Part shown: piece after piece, positions 23,611-31,027 of the stretch
Position numbering within the stretch: the first letter of the stretch is position 1
How the letters are laid out: every line of letters starts with the position of its first letter
Position numbers and translations under genes: made by a program
NCBI GenBank assembly: GCA_016934715.1
Contig: JAFGSI010000048.1
Location: 1-64,000, forward strand
Direction: 5' to 3'
Length of the DNA stretch: 64,000 nucleotides
Source: Anaerolineales bacterium
GTDB lineage: Bacteria; Chloroflexota; Anaerolineae; Anaerolineales; Villigracilaceae
Notes under the pieces: generated by a model
What the model saw: the letters and a program-made list of their open reading frames with translations, nothing else
Databases searched by the model: none
Told to the model about the DNA's origin: nothing

Positions 23611-25250
23611 ACAACATCTTGAACATCAAAACCCCGGCCGAAGGACAGGCGGCTGCCATCCGGGCAGACTACGGGCTCGACTACCTGGGCCTGAGCAATT
23701 TGCGCAAAGTCTACTGGAACCTGCCCACGGAAGCGCTCTACGAAGAGATCATCTTTCGCGGGGAAGGCTCGATCTCGCATAAAGGGCCGGTGATCGTCAG
23801 TACCGGCAAGCACACCGCTCGGGCGGCCAATGACAAGTTCGTCGTCCGTGAAGCGACGACCGAGGCGGATGTCTGGTGGGGGCAGTACAACCGACCCTAC
23901 GCTCCCGAGAAGTTCGACGAGCTCTTTTCCCGCCTGCAGGGCTATCTTCAGGGGCGTGATCTCTTTGTCCAAGACTGCTACGGCGGCGCAGACCCCGATT
24001 ACCGCCTGCCGGTCCGGATCGTGACCGAGCATGCCTGGCACAGTCACTTCACCCGCAACATGTTCATCAAGCCGCAGACGGCAGAGGAGTACCGTCGTTT
24101 CATGCCCGAGTTCACGCTCATCGCTGCTCCGGGTTTCAAGGCTTTCCCGCAGATCGATCAGACCAACACCGAAACCTGCATCGTGCTCAACTTTGCCCAG
24201 AAGCTGTGCATCATCGGGAATTCGGAATACGGTGGTGAGATCAAGAAGTCGGTCTTCACGGTCCTCAACTACCTGCTGCCCCTGCACGACGGCGTGATGA
24301 CGATGCACTGCTCCGCCAACCAGGGAAAGGACGGCGATGTGGCGCTCTTTTTCGGCCTCTCCGGGACCGGCAAGACGACCCTCTCGGCGGACCCCAAGCG
24401 TGGTCTGATCGGCGACGACGAGCACGGCTGGTCGGAAAACGGCGTGTTCAATTTCGAGGACGGCTGCTATGCCAAGGTGATCGAACTGTCCGAGACGGCC
24501 GAACCGCAGATCTACGCCTGCACCCAGCGCTTCGGGACCATCCTGGAGAACGTGGTCTACGACCCGATCACCCGCTTCATCGACCTGGATGATCCGGCCC
24601 TGACCGAGAACACCCGCGCCTCTTACCCGCTCGATTTCATCGAGAACGCGATTGTCACAAAGCGCGGTGGGCACCCCACGAACATCATCTTCCTGACCTG
24701 CGACGCCTCGGGCGTCATGCCACCGATCTCCCGGCTGACGGTCGTACAGGCCATGTATCACTTCATTTCCGGCTACACCTCCAAAATTGCCGGGACGGAG
24801 ATCGGTCTGCGCGACGAACCCGAGATCACCTTCTCGGCCTGCTTTGGCGGCCCTTTCATGGTCCATACGCCGGCCTATTATGCTGAATTGCTGCGCCGCA
24901 AGATCGAGCGCTACAACGTGCGCTGCTGGCTGGTCAACACCGGTTGGGTCGGCGGTCCTTACGGGATCGGCAAACGGATCAGCATTCGCCATACCCGCAA
25001 CCTGCTGGATGCTGTCCTGGAGGGAACTCTGGAGAAGGTCGAATACTACACCGACCCGGTGTTCGGTTTCGAAGTGCCCAAATCCTGTCCCGAGGTTCCG
25101 GAAGATGTCCTCTACCCGGCCCGCTCATGGGCGAAGGAAGATGAATACTGGAAGCGCTACAAGCAGCTGGCCTCGCGCTTCATCGATAACATGAAGAAGT
25201 TCGAAGCCGAGACTCCCAAAGAGGTGGTCTCAGCCGGGCCGAAGATCTAG
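23607..25250 (+). CDS. pckA: Phosphoenolpyruvate carboxykinase (ATP)
   Basis: Converts oxaloacetate and ATP to PEP, CO2 and ADP, the entry to gluconeogenesis (or the reverse as an anaplerotic step). The 547-residue length matches the ATP-dependent class. The kinase-1a P-loop GLSGTGKTTLS is at 250-260, followed by the metal-binding GDDEHGW (DDEH at 270-273) and the NFEDGCYAK segment. The start overlaps the stop of the aminotransferase by four bases, so the two are translationally coupled and form an Asp - oxaloacetate - PEP route. Confidence 0.97.
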   Translation: MNNILNIKTPAEGQAAAIRADYGLDYLGLSNLRKVYWNLPTEALYEEIIFRGEGSISHKGPVIVSTGKHTARAANDKFVVREATTEADVWWGQYNRPYAPEKFDELFSRLQGYLQGRDLFVQDCYGGADPDYRLPVRIVTEHAWHSHFTRNMFIKPQTAEEYRRFMPEFTLIAAPGFKAFPQIDQTNTETCIVLNFAQKLCIIGNSEYGGEIKKSVFTVLNYLLPLHDGVMTMHCSANQGKDGDVALFFGLSGTGKTTLSADPKRGLIGDDEHGWSENGVFNFEDGCYAKVIELSETAEPQIYACTQRFGTILENVVYDPITRFIDLDDPALTENTRASYPLDFIENAIVTKRGGHPTNIIFLTCDASGVMPPISRLTVVQAMYHFISGYTSKIAGTEIGLRDEPEITFSACFGGPFMVHTPAYYAELLRRKIERYNVRCWLVNTGWVGGPYGIGKRISIRHTRNLLDAVLEGTLEKVEYYTDPVFGFEVPKSCPEVPEDVLYPARSWAKEDEYWKRYKQLASRFIDNMKKFEAETPKEVVSAGPKI

Positions 25251-25325
25251 CCTCTCCATTGCGGCATGCAACTTTTTTGCCTGCCAGGCATCCAACTCGC
25301 AGAAATACCTTACCAGGAGCGAATC

Positions 25326-25532
25326 ATGCCTTTGTTTGAATATCAATGCCAGGACTGCAAGCGATCCTTCGAGGAACTGGTCCTCGGCAGCACCGCCAGG
25401 GTCGAGATCGTCTGTCCGATCTGTAAGAGCACCAATGTACAGAAGAAGATTTCGACCTTCGCCTCAATCTCTTCGGGAACCGGTGGTTTTTCGACTGGAC
25501 CGGCTGCCTCGTGTGCCCCGGGCGGCACTTGA
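25326..25532 (+). CDS. FmdB-type zinc-ribbon protein
   Basis: A 68-residue protein. ATG 25326 has CAGGAG upstream; the longer frame start lacks one. It begins MPLFEYQCQDC...F, then VCPICKS, giving two CxxC pairs that form a zinc ribbon, with a Gly/Ser-rich tail ending in Ala, Cys and Pro. The family is widespread and was proposed as a regulator of C1 amide metabolism, but its real role is unknown. It follows pckA by 75 bases and has a terminator after it. Confidence 0.85.
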   Translation: MPLFEYQCQDCKRSFEELVLGSTARVEIVCPICKSTNVQKKISTFASISSGTGGFSTGPAASCAPGGT

Positions 25533-25567
25533 GGAATCGGCTGATCCGCCCGGGTGGCGTATTAGTC

Positions 25568-25608
25568 CGGACCTCCGACATTCCAGATCTGCGGAGGTCC
25601 GCTTGTTT
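25568..25608 (+). terminator. Terminator after the FmdB-type gene
   Basis: A perfect 10-bp stem (25568-25577 with 25592-25601), a 14-base loop and the tail CTTGTTTTAA. It ends the plus-strand block that began at the aminotransferase gene. Confidence 0.8.
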
Positions 25609-25764
25609 TAATCATCTGGCTGGAGGAGCCCGCCAAAGCGAGGATCTCTGCACACCCGGAGGAGACAGCGACCCATTCTGCCCGGCATGCCTGGGCTGCC
25701 AAACCCTAAAAAAACCTGTGTTTGCCCGGTTGGGATCTTCTAAGAAAATGTCCGGGCCGGCAGA

Positions 25765-26676
25765 TCACCTGTTCCTGGTCCGGTTGGTCAGCCAGACGCC
25801 GAGCAGGATCGCCAGACCTCCCAGGCTGGTCGCCAGCAGGAACTCTTCGCCCAGGACGGCCGCAGCGACGACCAGGGTGAAGAGAGGCTCAAGGTACAGG
25901 AAGGCCCCGGTTCGGGCGGCAGGCAGGACTTTCAGGGCATCGTACCAGAATATGTAAGCCAGCCCCGAACAAAAGGCTCCCAGAAAGGCGATTCCCAGCC
26001 AGCCGTCCAGGGCCATCGCTGGCAGGCCCGCCCAGCCGCCCTGGACGACAAACAGCCCGCTCAGGAAGGCCCAGCCGAAGGCCATTACGTAGAACAGCAT
26101 CAGGGCGGCGGGAGTATTCTGCAAGGCGCGCCGGGAGAGGACCGTGAAGACCGCCCAGTTGGGAGCGCTGAGCAGGATCAAGAGGTCGCCGGAGGTCGCG
26201 CATTGGCCGCTGAACAGCCCCCCGGGGGCGCCACCTGAGATGACCAGGACAACGCCCAGGGCGGCCAGGGCTATCCCGAGAACCTGGGTCCAGTGCAGAC
26301 GTTCGTGCAGGAAGATCCAGCCGAGCAAGGCGATGAAGATCGGGATGCTGGCCACGATCCAGCTGGTGGTTGTCGCCCGGGCAGTCTGCAACCCGACCGC
26401 CTGCAGCCAGGTGTGGAAAGCCACCCCGAGGAAACCGAGCAAGGCGAAGGAAAGCAAGTCCCCGGGCTGGATGCGTTGCCACTGGCGGCGCAGCCCGACC
26501 GCCGCCCCCAGGATGGTCACGCCGATGGTGAAGCGCAGCCAGGCCACTGTCACAGGTGGAATATAACGCAGGGCGATCTTGGTCGCCACGAACGAGGCTC
26601 CCCAGACGGCAACTGCAAACAGCGCTTTGAAGATCGCGGTACGGTTTTCGGTCTTCATCTGCGCAGAGTCTATCAT
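25765..26676 (-). CDS. EamA-family (drug/metabolite) transporter
   Basis: A 303-residue membrane protein with about ten hydrophobic helices in two similar halves, the EamA/DMT layout. Recognisable family segments are AVWGASFVATKIALRY near the N-terminus, FHTWLQAVGLQTARATTTSWIVA, and in the second half FLGAFCSGLAYIFWYDALK. The start could be ATG 26676 or ATG 26658; neither has a clear ribosome site. Likely an exporter of small metabolites; the substrate is not predictable. It is divergent from the glycosyltransferase gene and has a distant paralogue at 44421-45374. Confidence 0.88.
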   Translation of the reverse strand: MIDSAQMKTENRTAIFKALFAVAVWGASFVATKIALRYIPPVTVAWLRFTIGVTILGAAVGLRRQWQRIQPGDLLSFALLGFLGVAFHTWLQAVGLQTARATTTSWIVASIPIFIALLGWIFLHERLHWTQVLGIALAALGVVLVISGGAPGGLFSGQCATSGDLLILLSAPNWAVFTVLSRRALQNTPAALMLFYVMAFGWAFLSGLFVVQGGWAGLPAMALDGWLGIAFLGAFCSGLAYIFWYDALKVLPAARTGAFLYLEPLFTLVVAAAVLGEEFLLATSLGGLAILLGVWLTNRTRNR

Positions 26677-26762
26677 AGACCCAACGAATGTTTTCGGGAT
26701 TATAATCGGCCCAGTTTAATCCAAATCCGGCAGGTGCACGCCTGCCCAACCGGGAGTGGACC

Positions 26763-28019
26763 ATGAGATTTAACTTTCGTACGATCTTCCTGATCTGGCT
26801 GGCATGGGCCCTGATCATGGTCGTTTACTATGAGTTCGTCCAGGCCCGCTTCGCCCCTGTGCGGCCCGACTACGCTGTCTTCTGGACCCCGCCCGAGACC
26901 GAGGCTGGCAGCCAGAACGACAAGCCTTACCTGATCGAGCCCTTCCTGAACGCCCATGTCTCGTGGGACTCGGAATACTACCTGTCCATCGCGGTCGGCG
27001 GTTACCATGACCCGATCATGCGCGCCATCCCATCCTACTATACCTGGAGCAACCCACAGGTTGCCCTGCAGCGGGACCAGCCGACCTGGATCTCGATGAA
27101 CTATGCCTTCTTCCCGTTCTATCCCTACCTGATCCGCTTGCTGGCCTATCCGTTGAGCCTGTTCGGGTTGAATCCCATTGCCACTGCGACGCTCTCGGGC
27201 GTGCTGGTTTCAATGCTCGGGACGCTGGGGGCGATGCTGGCGCTGTACGACATGCTGCGCGACGAGGATGAGCAGACCGGCCTGCGGGCGGCCTTCTACC
27301 TGGTCATCTTCCCGGCGGCCATGTTCCTGGCCACCATCTACACCGAGGGCCTGTTTCTGGGCCTGTCCTTTGGGACGTTGGCCCTGGCGCGGCGCAAGAA
27401 GTGGCTCTGGGCGGCGCTGCTCGCCGCCTGTGCCACCTGGACGCGCGCGGCCGGCGGCCTGCTGCTGCTGCCGCTTGGACTGTACTGGATCAGGGACGGC
27501 GGCCTGAAGCGGATTGTCCGGAGCGAGCTGATCATCAAAGAGTCGCTCGTCCTGCTGCTGATCGGCAGCCCTCTCTGGGCCTACCTGATCTTCAATGCCA
27601 CCCTGGGACACAACTTCCACATCGTCGAGACGATGTTCTTCAGCCGCGGCCTGTTGCTGATCCGCCAGTCGTGGGAGGCCTGGACGGTCGCCTGGGACGG
27701 CTTGCTCCATGGCCCCGGCCCGATGCAGGCCTATTATCTGGTGGAGTTCGCCGGTATCTTCTTCGGCATCTTTGCCTGCATCTGGATCATGCGTAAGGAT
27801 CCGATCCTGGGCATCTACGGTCTGGTGACGATCTTCTTCTCTTTGACCTCCGGGGGGGCCCAGGGCATGCATCGCTACGTCATGGCCGCCCCAGCCGTCT
27901 TCCTGGTCCCGGCCCGCTGGGGCAAACGCGAGGCCTTCGACCGTCCCTGGACGATTCTAAGCATCCTGTTGATGGGGATTTTCGCCGCCATGTTCGCTTT
28001 TGACTTCTGGGCGGGTTAG
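26763..28019 (+). CDS. GT-C/PIG-V-like membrane mannosyltransferase
   Basis: A 418-residue polytopic membrane protein with about nine to ten helices. After the first helix, the extracytoplasmic loop holds WDSEYYLSIAVGGY, the acidic W-D motif of the GT-C/PIG-V group, and later NYAFFPFYPYLIRL and TIYTEGLFLGL match that family. Such enzymes add a sugar, often mannose, from a lipid-linked donor to a lipid or protein acceptor on the outer face of the membrane. A TATAAT at 26701-26706 lies upstream. A strong terminator follows, so it is probably monocistronic. Confidence 0.8.
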   Translation: MRFNFRTIFLIWLAWALIMVVYYEFVQARFAPVRPDYAVFWTPPETEAGSQNDKPYLIEPFLNAHVSWDSEYYLSIAVGGYHDPIMRAIPSYYTWSNPQVALQRDQPTWISMNYAFFPFYPYLIRLLAYPLSLFGLNPIATATLSGVLVSMLGTLGAMLALYDMLRDEDEQTGLRAAFYLVIFPAAMFLATIYTEGLFLGLSFGTLALARRKKWLWAALLAACATWTRAAGGLLLLPLGLYWIRDGGLKRIVRSELIIKESLVLLLIGSPLWAYLIFNATLGHNFHIVETMFFSRGLLLIRQSWEAWTVAWDGLLHGPGPMQAYYLVEFAGIFFGIFACIWIMRKDPILGIYGLVTIFFSLTSGGAQGMHRYVMAAPAVFLVPARWGKREAFDRPWTILSILLMGIFAAMFAFDFWAG

Positions 28020-28043
28020 ACGGATTCGCCCTCGTCTATCCAA

Positions 28044-28082
28044 TCTCCCGCAGTGAGCTTGACCTGCGGGAGAACTTTTTTT
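28044..28082 (+). terminator. Intrinsic terminator after the GT-C gene
   Basis: A perfect 10-bp stem (28044-28053 with 28064-28073), a 10-base loop and a run of seven T at 28076-28082. This is a textbook Rho-independent terminator, starting 25 bases after the stop. Confidence 0.92.
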
Positions 28083-28190
28083 CTCGGATGGAACTGGCTG
28101 GCATGGAGATTTTATCCCCTTCGAGAGGATCTCGTGCTTTTTATGAATTGACCGGCGGGCCTGGCCACCGGGTACCGTTTCCTCTTCCTT

Positions 28191-28694
28191 TCAACGATTG
28201 CCCACTGGCAGGCCAGAGTCATCTTCCTCGACCAGCGCGACTGACCGGCGTCCCGGGTCATACTTCACCTGCACGATGGCGCCTGGTTGCACCAGGTGTA
28301 GCTGCAGACGTGATATCAGCCGTTCGGCTTCGGCCTGGAAAGCTGGCTGATCGGTTGGGCGGACTTCCAACAACAGCCTGACGACCGGGTGATTGTTGAT
28401 CGTGGTCCCGGTGTCCGCAATACTTAGAATGGTGGCTTCTGCCGGCAGGCCCCGGCTCAGCACAGCATGGTTATGCAGCCCACTGACGATGGGTGCGCCG
28501 ACCAGGAGGACGGTCGCAGCGATGGCGAATATGCCCCCGACCACCAGCGAGGCGCGGGCCAGGATGGGCAGTTCTGACCAGGCATACTCGCCCTCAGGCA
28601 GTCCGAGCATGGCGATCATCAGGGTGGTGAAGGGGATCCACATGAACGTGAAGGCCAGCCAGCCGAATTTTCTCATGTTCTTGGAATGGCTCAT
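28191..28694 (-). CDS. DUF3592-like membrane protein
   Basis: A 167-residue protein with two hydrophobic helices (about 9-31 and 46-70), followed by a soluble domain. The domain starts RGLPAEATILSIADTGTTINNHP and ends GAIVQVKYDP, the pattern of DUF3592-type proteins, whose function is unknown. AGGAG precedes the ATG at 28694. It stands alone on the minus strand between convergent and co-directional neighbours, with no visible operon link. Confidence 0.7.
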   Translation of the reverse strand: MSHSKNMRKFGWLAFTFMWIPFTTLMIAMLGLPEGEYAWSELPILARASLVVGGIFAIAATVLLVGAPIVSGLHNHAVLSRGLPAEATILSIADTGTTINNHPVVRLLLEVRPTDQPAFQAEAERLISRLQLHLVQPGAIVQVKYDPGRRSVALVEEDDSGLPVGNR

Positions 28695-28863
28695 CTTGTG
28701 TCTCCTGTCAAGTGGATGCGAAGCGTGTCGTTTCTGGGATACGCCGAGGACGTTGCCGATTTACAGCCGAATGGTGTGGCTTCGCTGCCGGGCGGATGAG
28801 CAAGCCGTTCTCCCAGGCGGATGCAATTTCCGCCAGGGTCATCTGGGCTGCCTCCTGGGGGTT

Positions 28864-29889
28864 CTAGGTGCGGAGCACCCGCCGGAAGCGGTTGATCCGC
28901 ATGGCCAGCAGGCCGCTGGTCAGCAGGTCGAGCAGGTGCGGGTCGAGGCGCGGCAGGTCGTAGCGTGGCAGGGCCAGCAAATGTTGTCTGTGCGCCGGGA
29001 ACAGGTTGCCGAAGCGGGTGGTCACGGCGCTGCGGAAGCCGGCTTCCTGCGCCAGGCGGAACTCGCGTTCCCCGGCTTCCCAGTGTGAGCCGTAGGGGTA
29101 GGCAAAGTGGGTGACCTCCACCCCGAGATGCTTTTCCAACAGGCGCTTTGATTCGGTGATCTCGTGCCGGGCCTCGGCTTCGCTCAGCCGGTTGAGGACA
29201 TAGTGGCTGTGGGTATGGGCGCCGATTGTCACCAGCGGGTCGGCAGCCAATTGTTTGAGCTGCGCCCAGCTCAGGCCATGCTCAACGACCGGACGGAGGG
29301 GATCGAGGCCGTGGTCGACGAACAGGACCTTGACCAGTGCTGCCATTGTTGCCGGGTCGGCGTACTTCAGCCTCTTGCGCAGCCGGGCGAAGGCCTCCGT
29401 CCGGGCCTCGGGGGAGGTGCATTCGATAGTATCGGCCCGGCCGTCCAGGTCGAACTCGATCCGTTCCCGGGATTCGACCAGCTCTTCGAGCAGGGTCCAC
29501 CATAACACGGCTGTCCGTTCGGGAAAACCGGTCACGATGTTGACCGTGAACGGGGCGGCATGGCGCTGGAAGACCGGCAGGGCGTGGGTCAGGTTGTCGA
29601 CATAGCCATCATCGAATGTATACAAGACCACCGGACCGGGTCGCGGCGCCTCGCCGCGCAGGACCGCCACCAGCCCGTCGGGGGAGAGCGGGGTGAAGCC
29701 GCGCCCGGCGAACCAGGCCAGGACCTCGTCCAGCTGGTCGGGGGTCATTTCGAGGACCGAGTGCCCTGGCAGGCGCTGGCGCCCGTCGAAGGGCAGGACG
29801 CGGTGGAACATGACGATCAGCCCCAGCCCGCCGTAGATCGGGCGGACCAGCCGTGCGAAGGGGCGCAGGAACAGGTCGATGCGATTCAT
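28864..29889 (-). CDS. Polysaccharide deacetylase (NodB/CE4-type)
   Basis: A 341-residue protein with a NodB-type fold. The metal-binding and catalytic motifs are visible: TFDDGY (both Asp) at about 92-97 and HTHSH (HxxxH) at about 225. There is no clear signal peptide; a hydrophobic segment near the N-terminus (LIVMFHRVLPF) is the first strand of the domain. It likely removes N-acetyl groups from a glycan in envelope or exopolysaccharide synthesis. The start overlaps the stop of the GNAT-like gene by four bases, so they act together, possibly modifying the same sugar chain. Confidence 0.88.
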   Translation of the reverse strand: MNRIDLFLRPFARLVRPIYGGLGLIVMFHRVLPFDGRQRLPGHSVLEMTPDQLDEVLAWFAGRGFTPLSPDGLVAVLRGEAPRPGPVVLYTFDDGYVDNLTHALPVFQRHAAPFTVNIVTGFPERTAVLWWTLLEELVESRERIEFDLDGRADTIECTSPEARTEAFARLRKRLKYADPATMAALVKVLFVDHGLDPLRPVVEHGLSWAQLKQLAADPLVTIGAHTHSHYVLNRLSEAEARHEITESKRLLEKHLGVEVTHFAYPYGSHWEAGEREFRLAQEAGFRSAVTTRFGNLFPAHRQHLLALPRYDLPRLDPHLLDLLTSGLLAMRINRFRRVLRT

Positions 29890-30737
29890 AGGTTCAACAC
29901 CTGGAGTTCAGAGTAGAGTGTGTCCATTTCTTCCCGGCCGACGCTCGTCGAGCGGTACAGGCGTGCCAACCGCTGCGGGATGATCAGCGCCGGACGATGC
30001 GTCTCTCCGTCCAGGAAGTGCTCGCCGACCATCAGCCCGAAGACACCCAGGCGCAGGCACAGGGCTGGCAGCAGGTGCGGGACGTGGCGCAGGAAGGTTT
30101 TTCGGTGACTGAGATAGTGGACCTCGGCCACCGGCAGGCGCTTGCGCCGGACGGTCTTGACGGACAGCAGGGAATACTCATCCCCACCGTCTACAAGGAC
30201 GAACGGATAGTGCAACTCGCGATGATCGGCAAAGATCTGCCGGTCATGAGCGTCCAGGCGGCTTTCGATCTCCCCCGGGTCGCTCCGCACCCGGCAGCGG
30301 CAGCCCAGCGCCGCCGGACGGGGCAGGGGCAGCAGGATGTGGCTGTACGCGTCGAGGACTCGGAATCCGAACGGTTTGAGGATCGGGATGACCTTGACCC
30401 CCGTAAAGTTGGTGATCGTGACGTTCTCCAACTTGAGCAGGTGGAAGACCAGCGACAGGCTCTGGCTGCGGTACTCCGGTGCAACGACCCAGCAGCACAT
30501 GTTGCAAAACTTCTCCGGACGGCCGTTGATCTCACGCTCGCTCGTCAATGCGCCCAGGAAGCCAACCGCCCGGCTCCCGTCCTCGAGAATGTAGCCGAAG
30601 TGTTCCTCCTGGCCTGGCCAGCGGTGGACGAAGAGCTGGCGGAAGGTCTCCTTCGACGGGCGCGGTTCGCGGAAGGTCAGGAAGAGTGGGTAGATGGCTT
30701 CGAAGTCGTCGGCGTAGGCTTTGCGGATGTGGGTCAT
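29886..30737 (-). CDS. GNAT-like acyltransferase coupled to the deacetylase
   Basis: A 283-residue soluble protein. The first half has GNAT features: IRKAYADDFEAIYPLF, then VGFLGALTSEREINGRPEKFCNM and CWVVAPEYRSQSL, in place of the usual acetyl-CoA loop. The second half is a degenerate repeat of the fold, as in some two-domain N-acyltransferases of polysaccharide clusters. The ribosome site is poor. Its stop overlaps the deacetylase start. Substrate unknown; a sugar or peptide amine in the envelope is plausible. Confidence 0.65.
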   Translation of the reverse strand: MTHIRKAYADDFEAIYPLFLTFREPRPSKETFRQLFVHRWPGQEEHFGYILEDGSRAVGFLGALTSEREINGRPEKFCNMCCWVVAPEYRSQSLSLVFHLLKLENVTITNFTGVKVIPILKPFGFRVLDAYSHILLPLPRPAALGCRCRVRSDPGEIESRLDAHDRQIFADHRELHYPFVLVDGGDEYSLLSVKTVRRKRLPVAEVHYLSHRKTFLRHVPHLLPALCLRLGVFGLMVGEHFLDGETHRPALIIPQRLARLYRSTSVGREEMDTLYSELQVLNL

Positions 30738-31027
30738 GGGGAAGCGGCCTCAGCCGGATTATACCCTGAGGCGTATCGTTCTGCTCCGCTTTCCGTCCAC
30801 CGGACCCGCCCGGTCCCCAGGCGACAGCCCCGCTTATGCTCACCCTCACTACCCAGGCGCAGTTCCCACGGAGAATCGTGGATTTTCTCGGCGATCTCTG
30901 TGGGCCGGTAACTTCCCATGCAAAGTGGGTGCTCCCCAAAAAACCCTTTGGGGGGTTGTCGGCGCTGGCAAATGCCGGTAGACTGATTCTGTTGGCTTCT
31001 GACCGTTCATCCCGAAGGGAGGATCTC
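30738..31027. other. Divergent intergenic region with small hairpin
   Basis: 290 bases between the GNAT gene and the lipoprotein gene, which diverge. A 7-bp stem with a 6-base loop lies at 30934-30953 (CCCCAAA/TTTGGGG). No convincing -35/-10 pair was found in either direction. Confidence 0.4.

Noticed and set aside
28088-28381. 97-codon plus-strand frame after the GT-C terminator
   Set aside because: Starts right after a strong terminator, no ribosome site, and overlaps the DUF3592-like gene.
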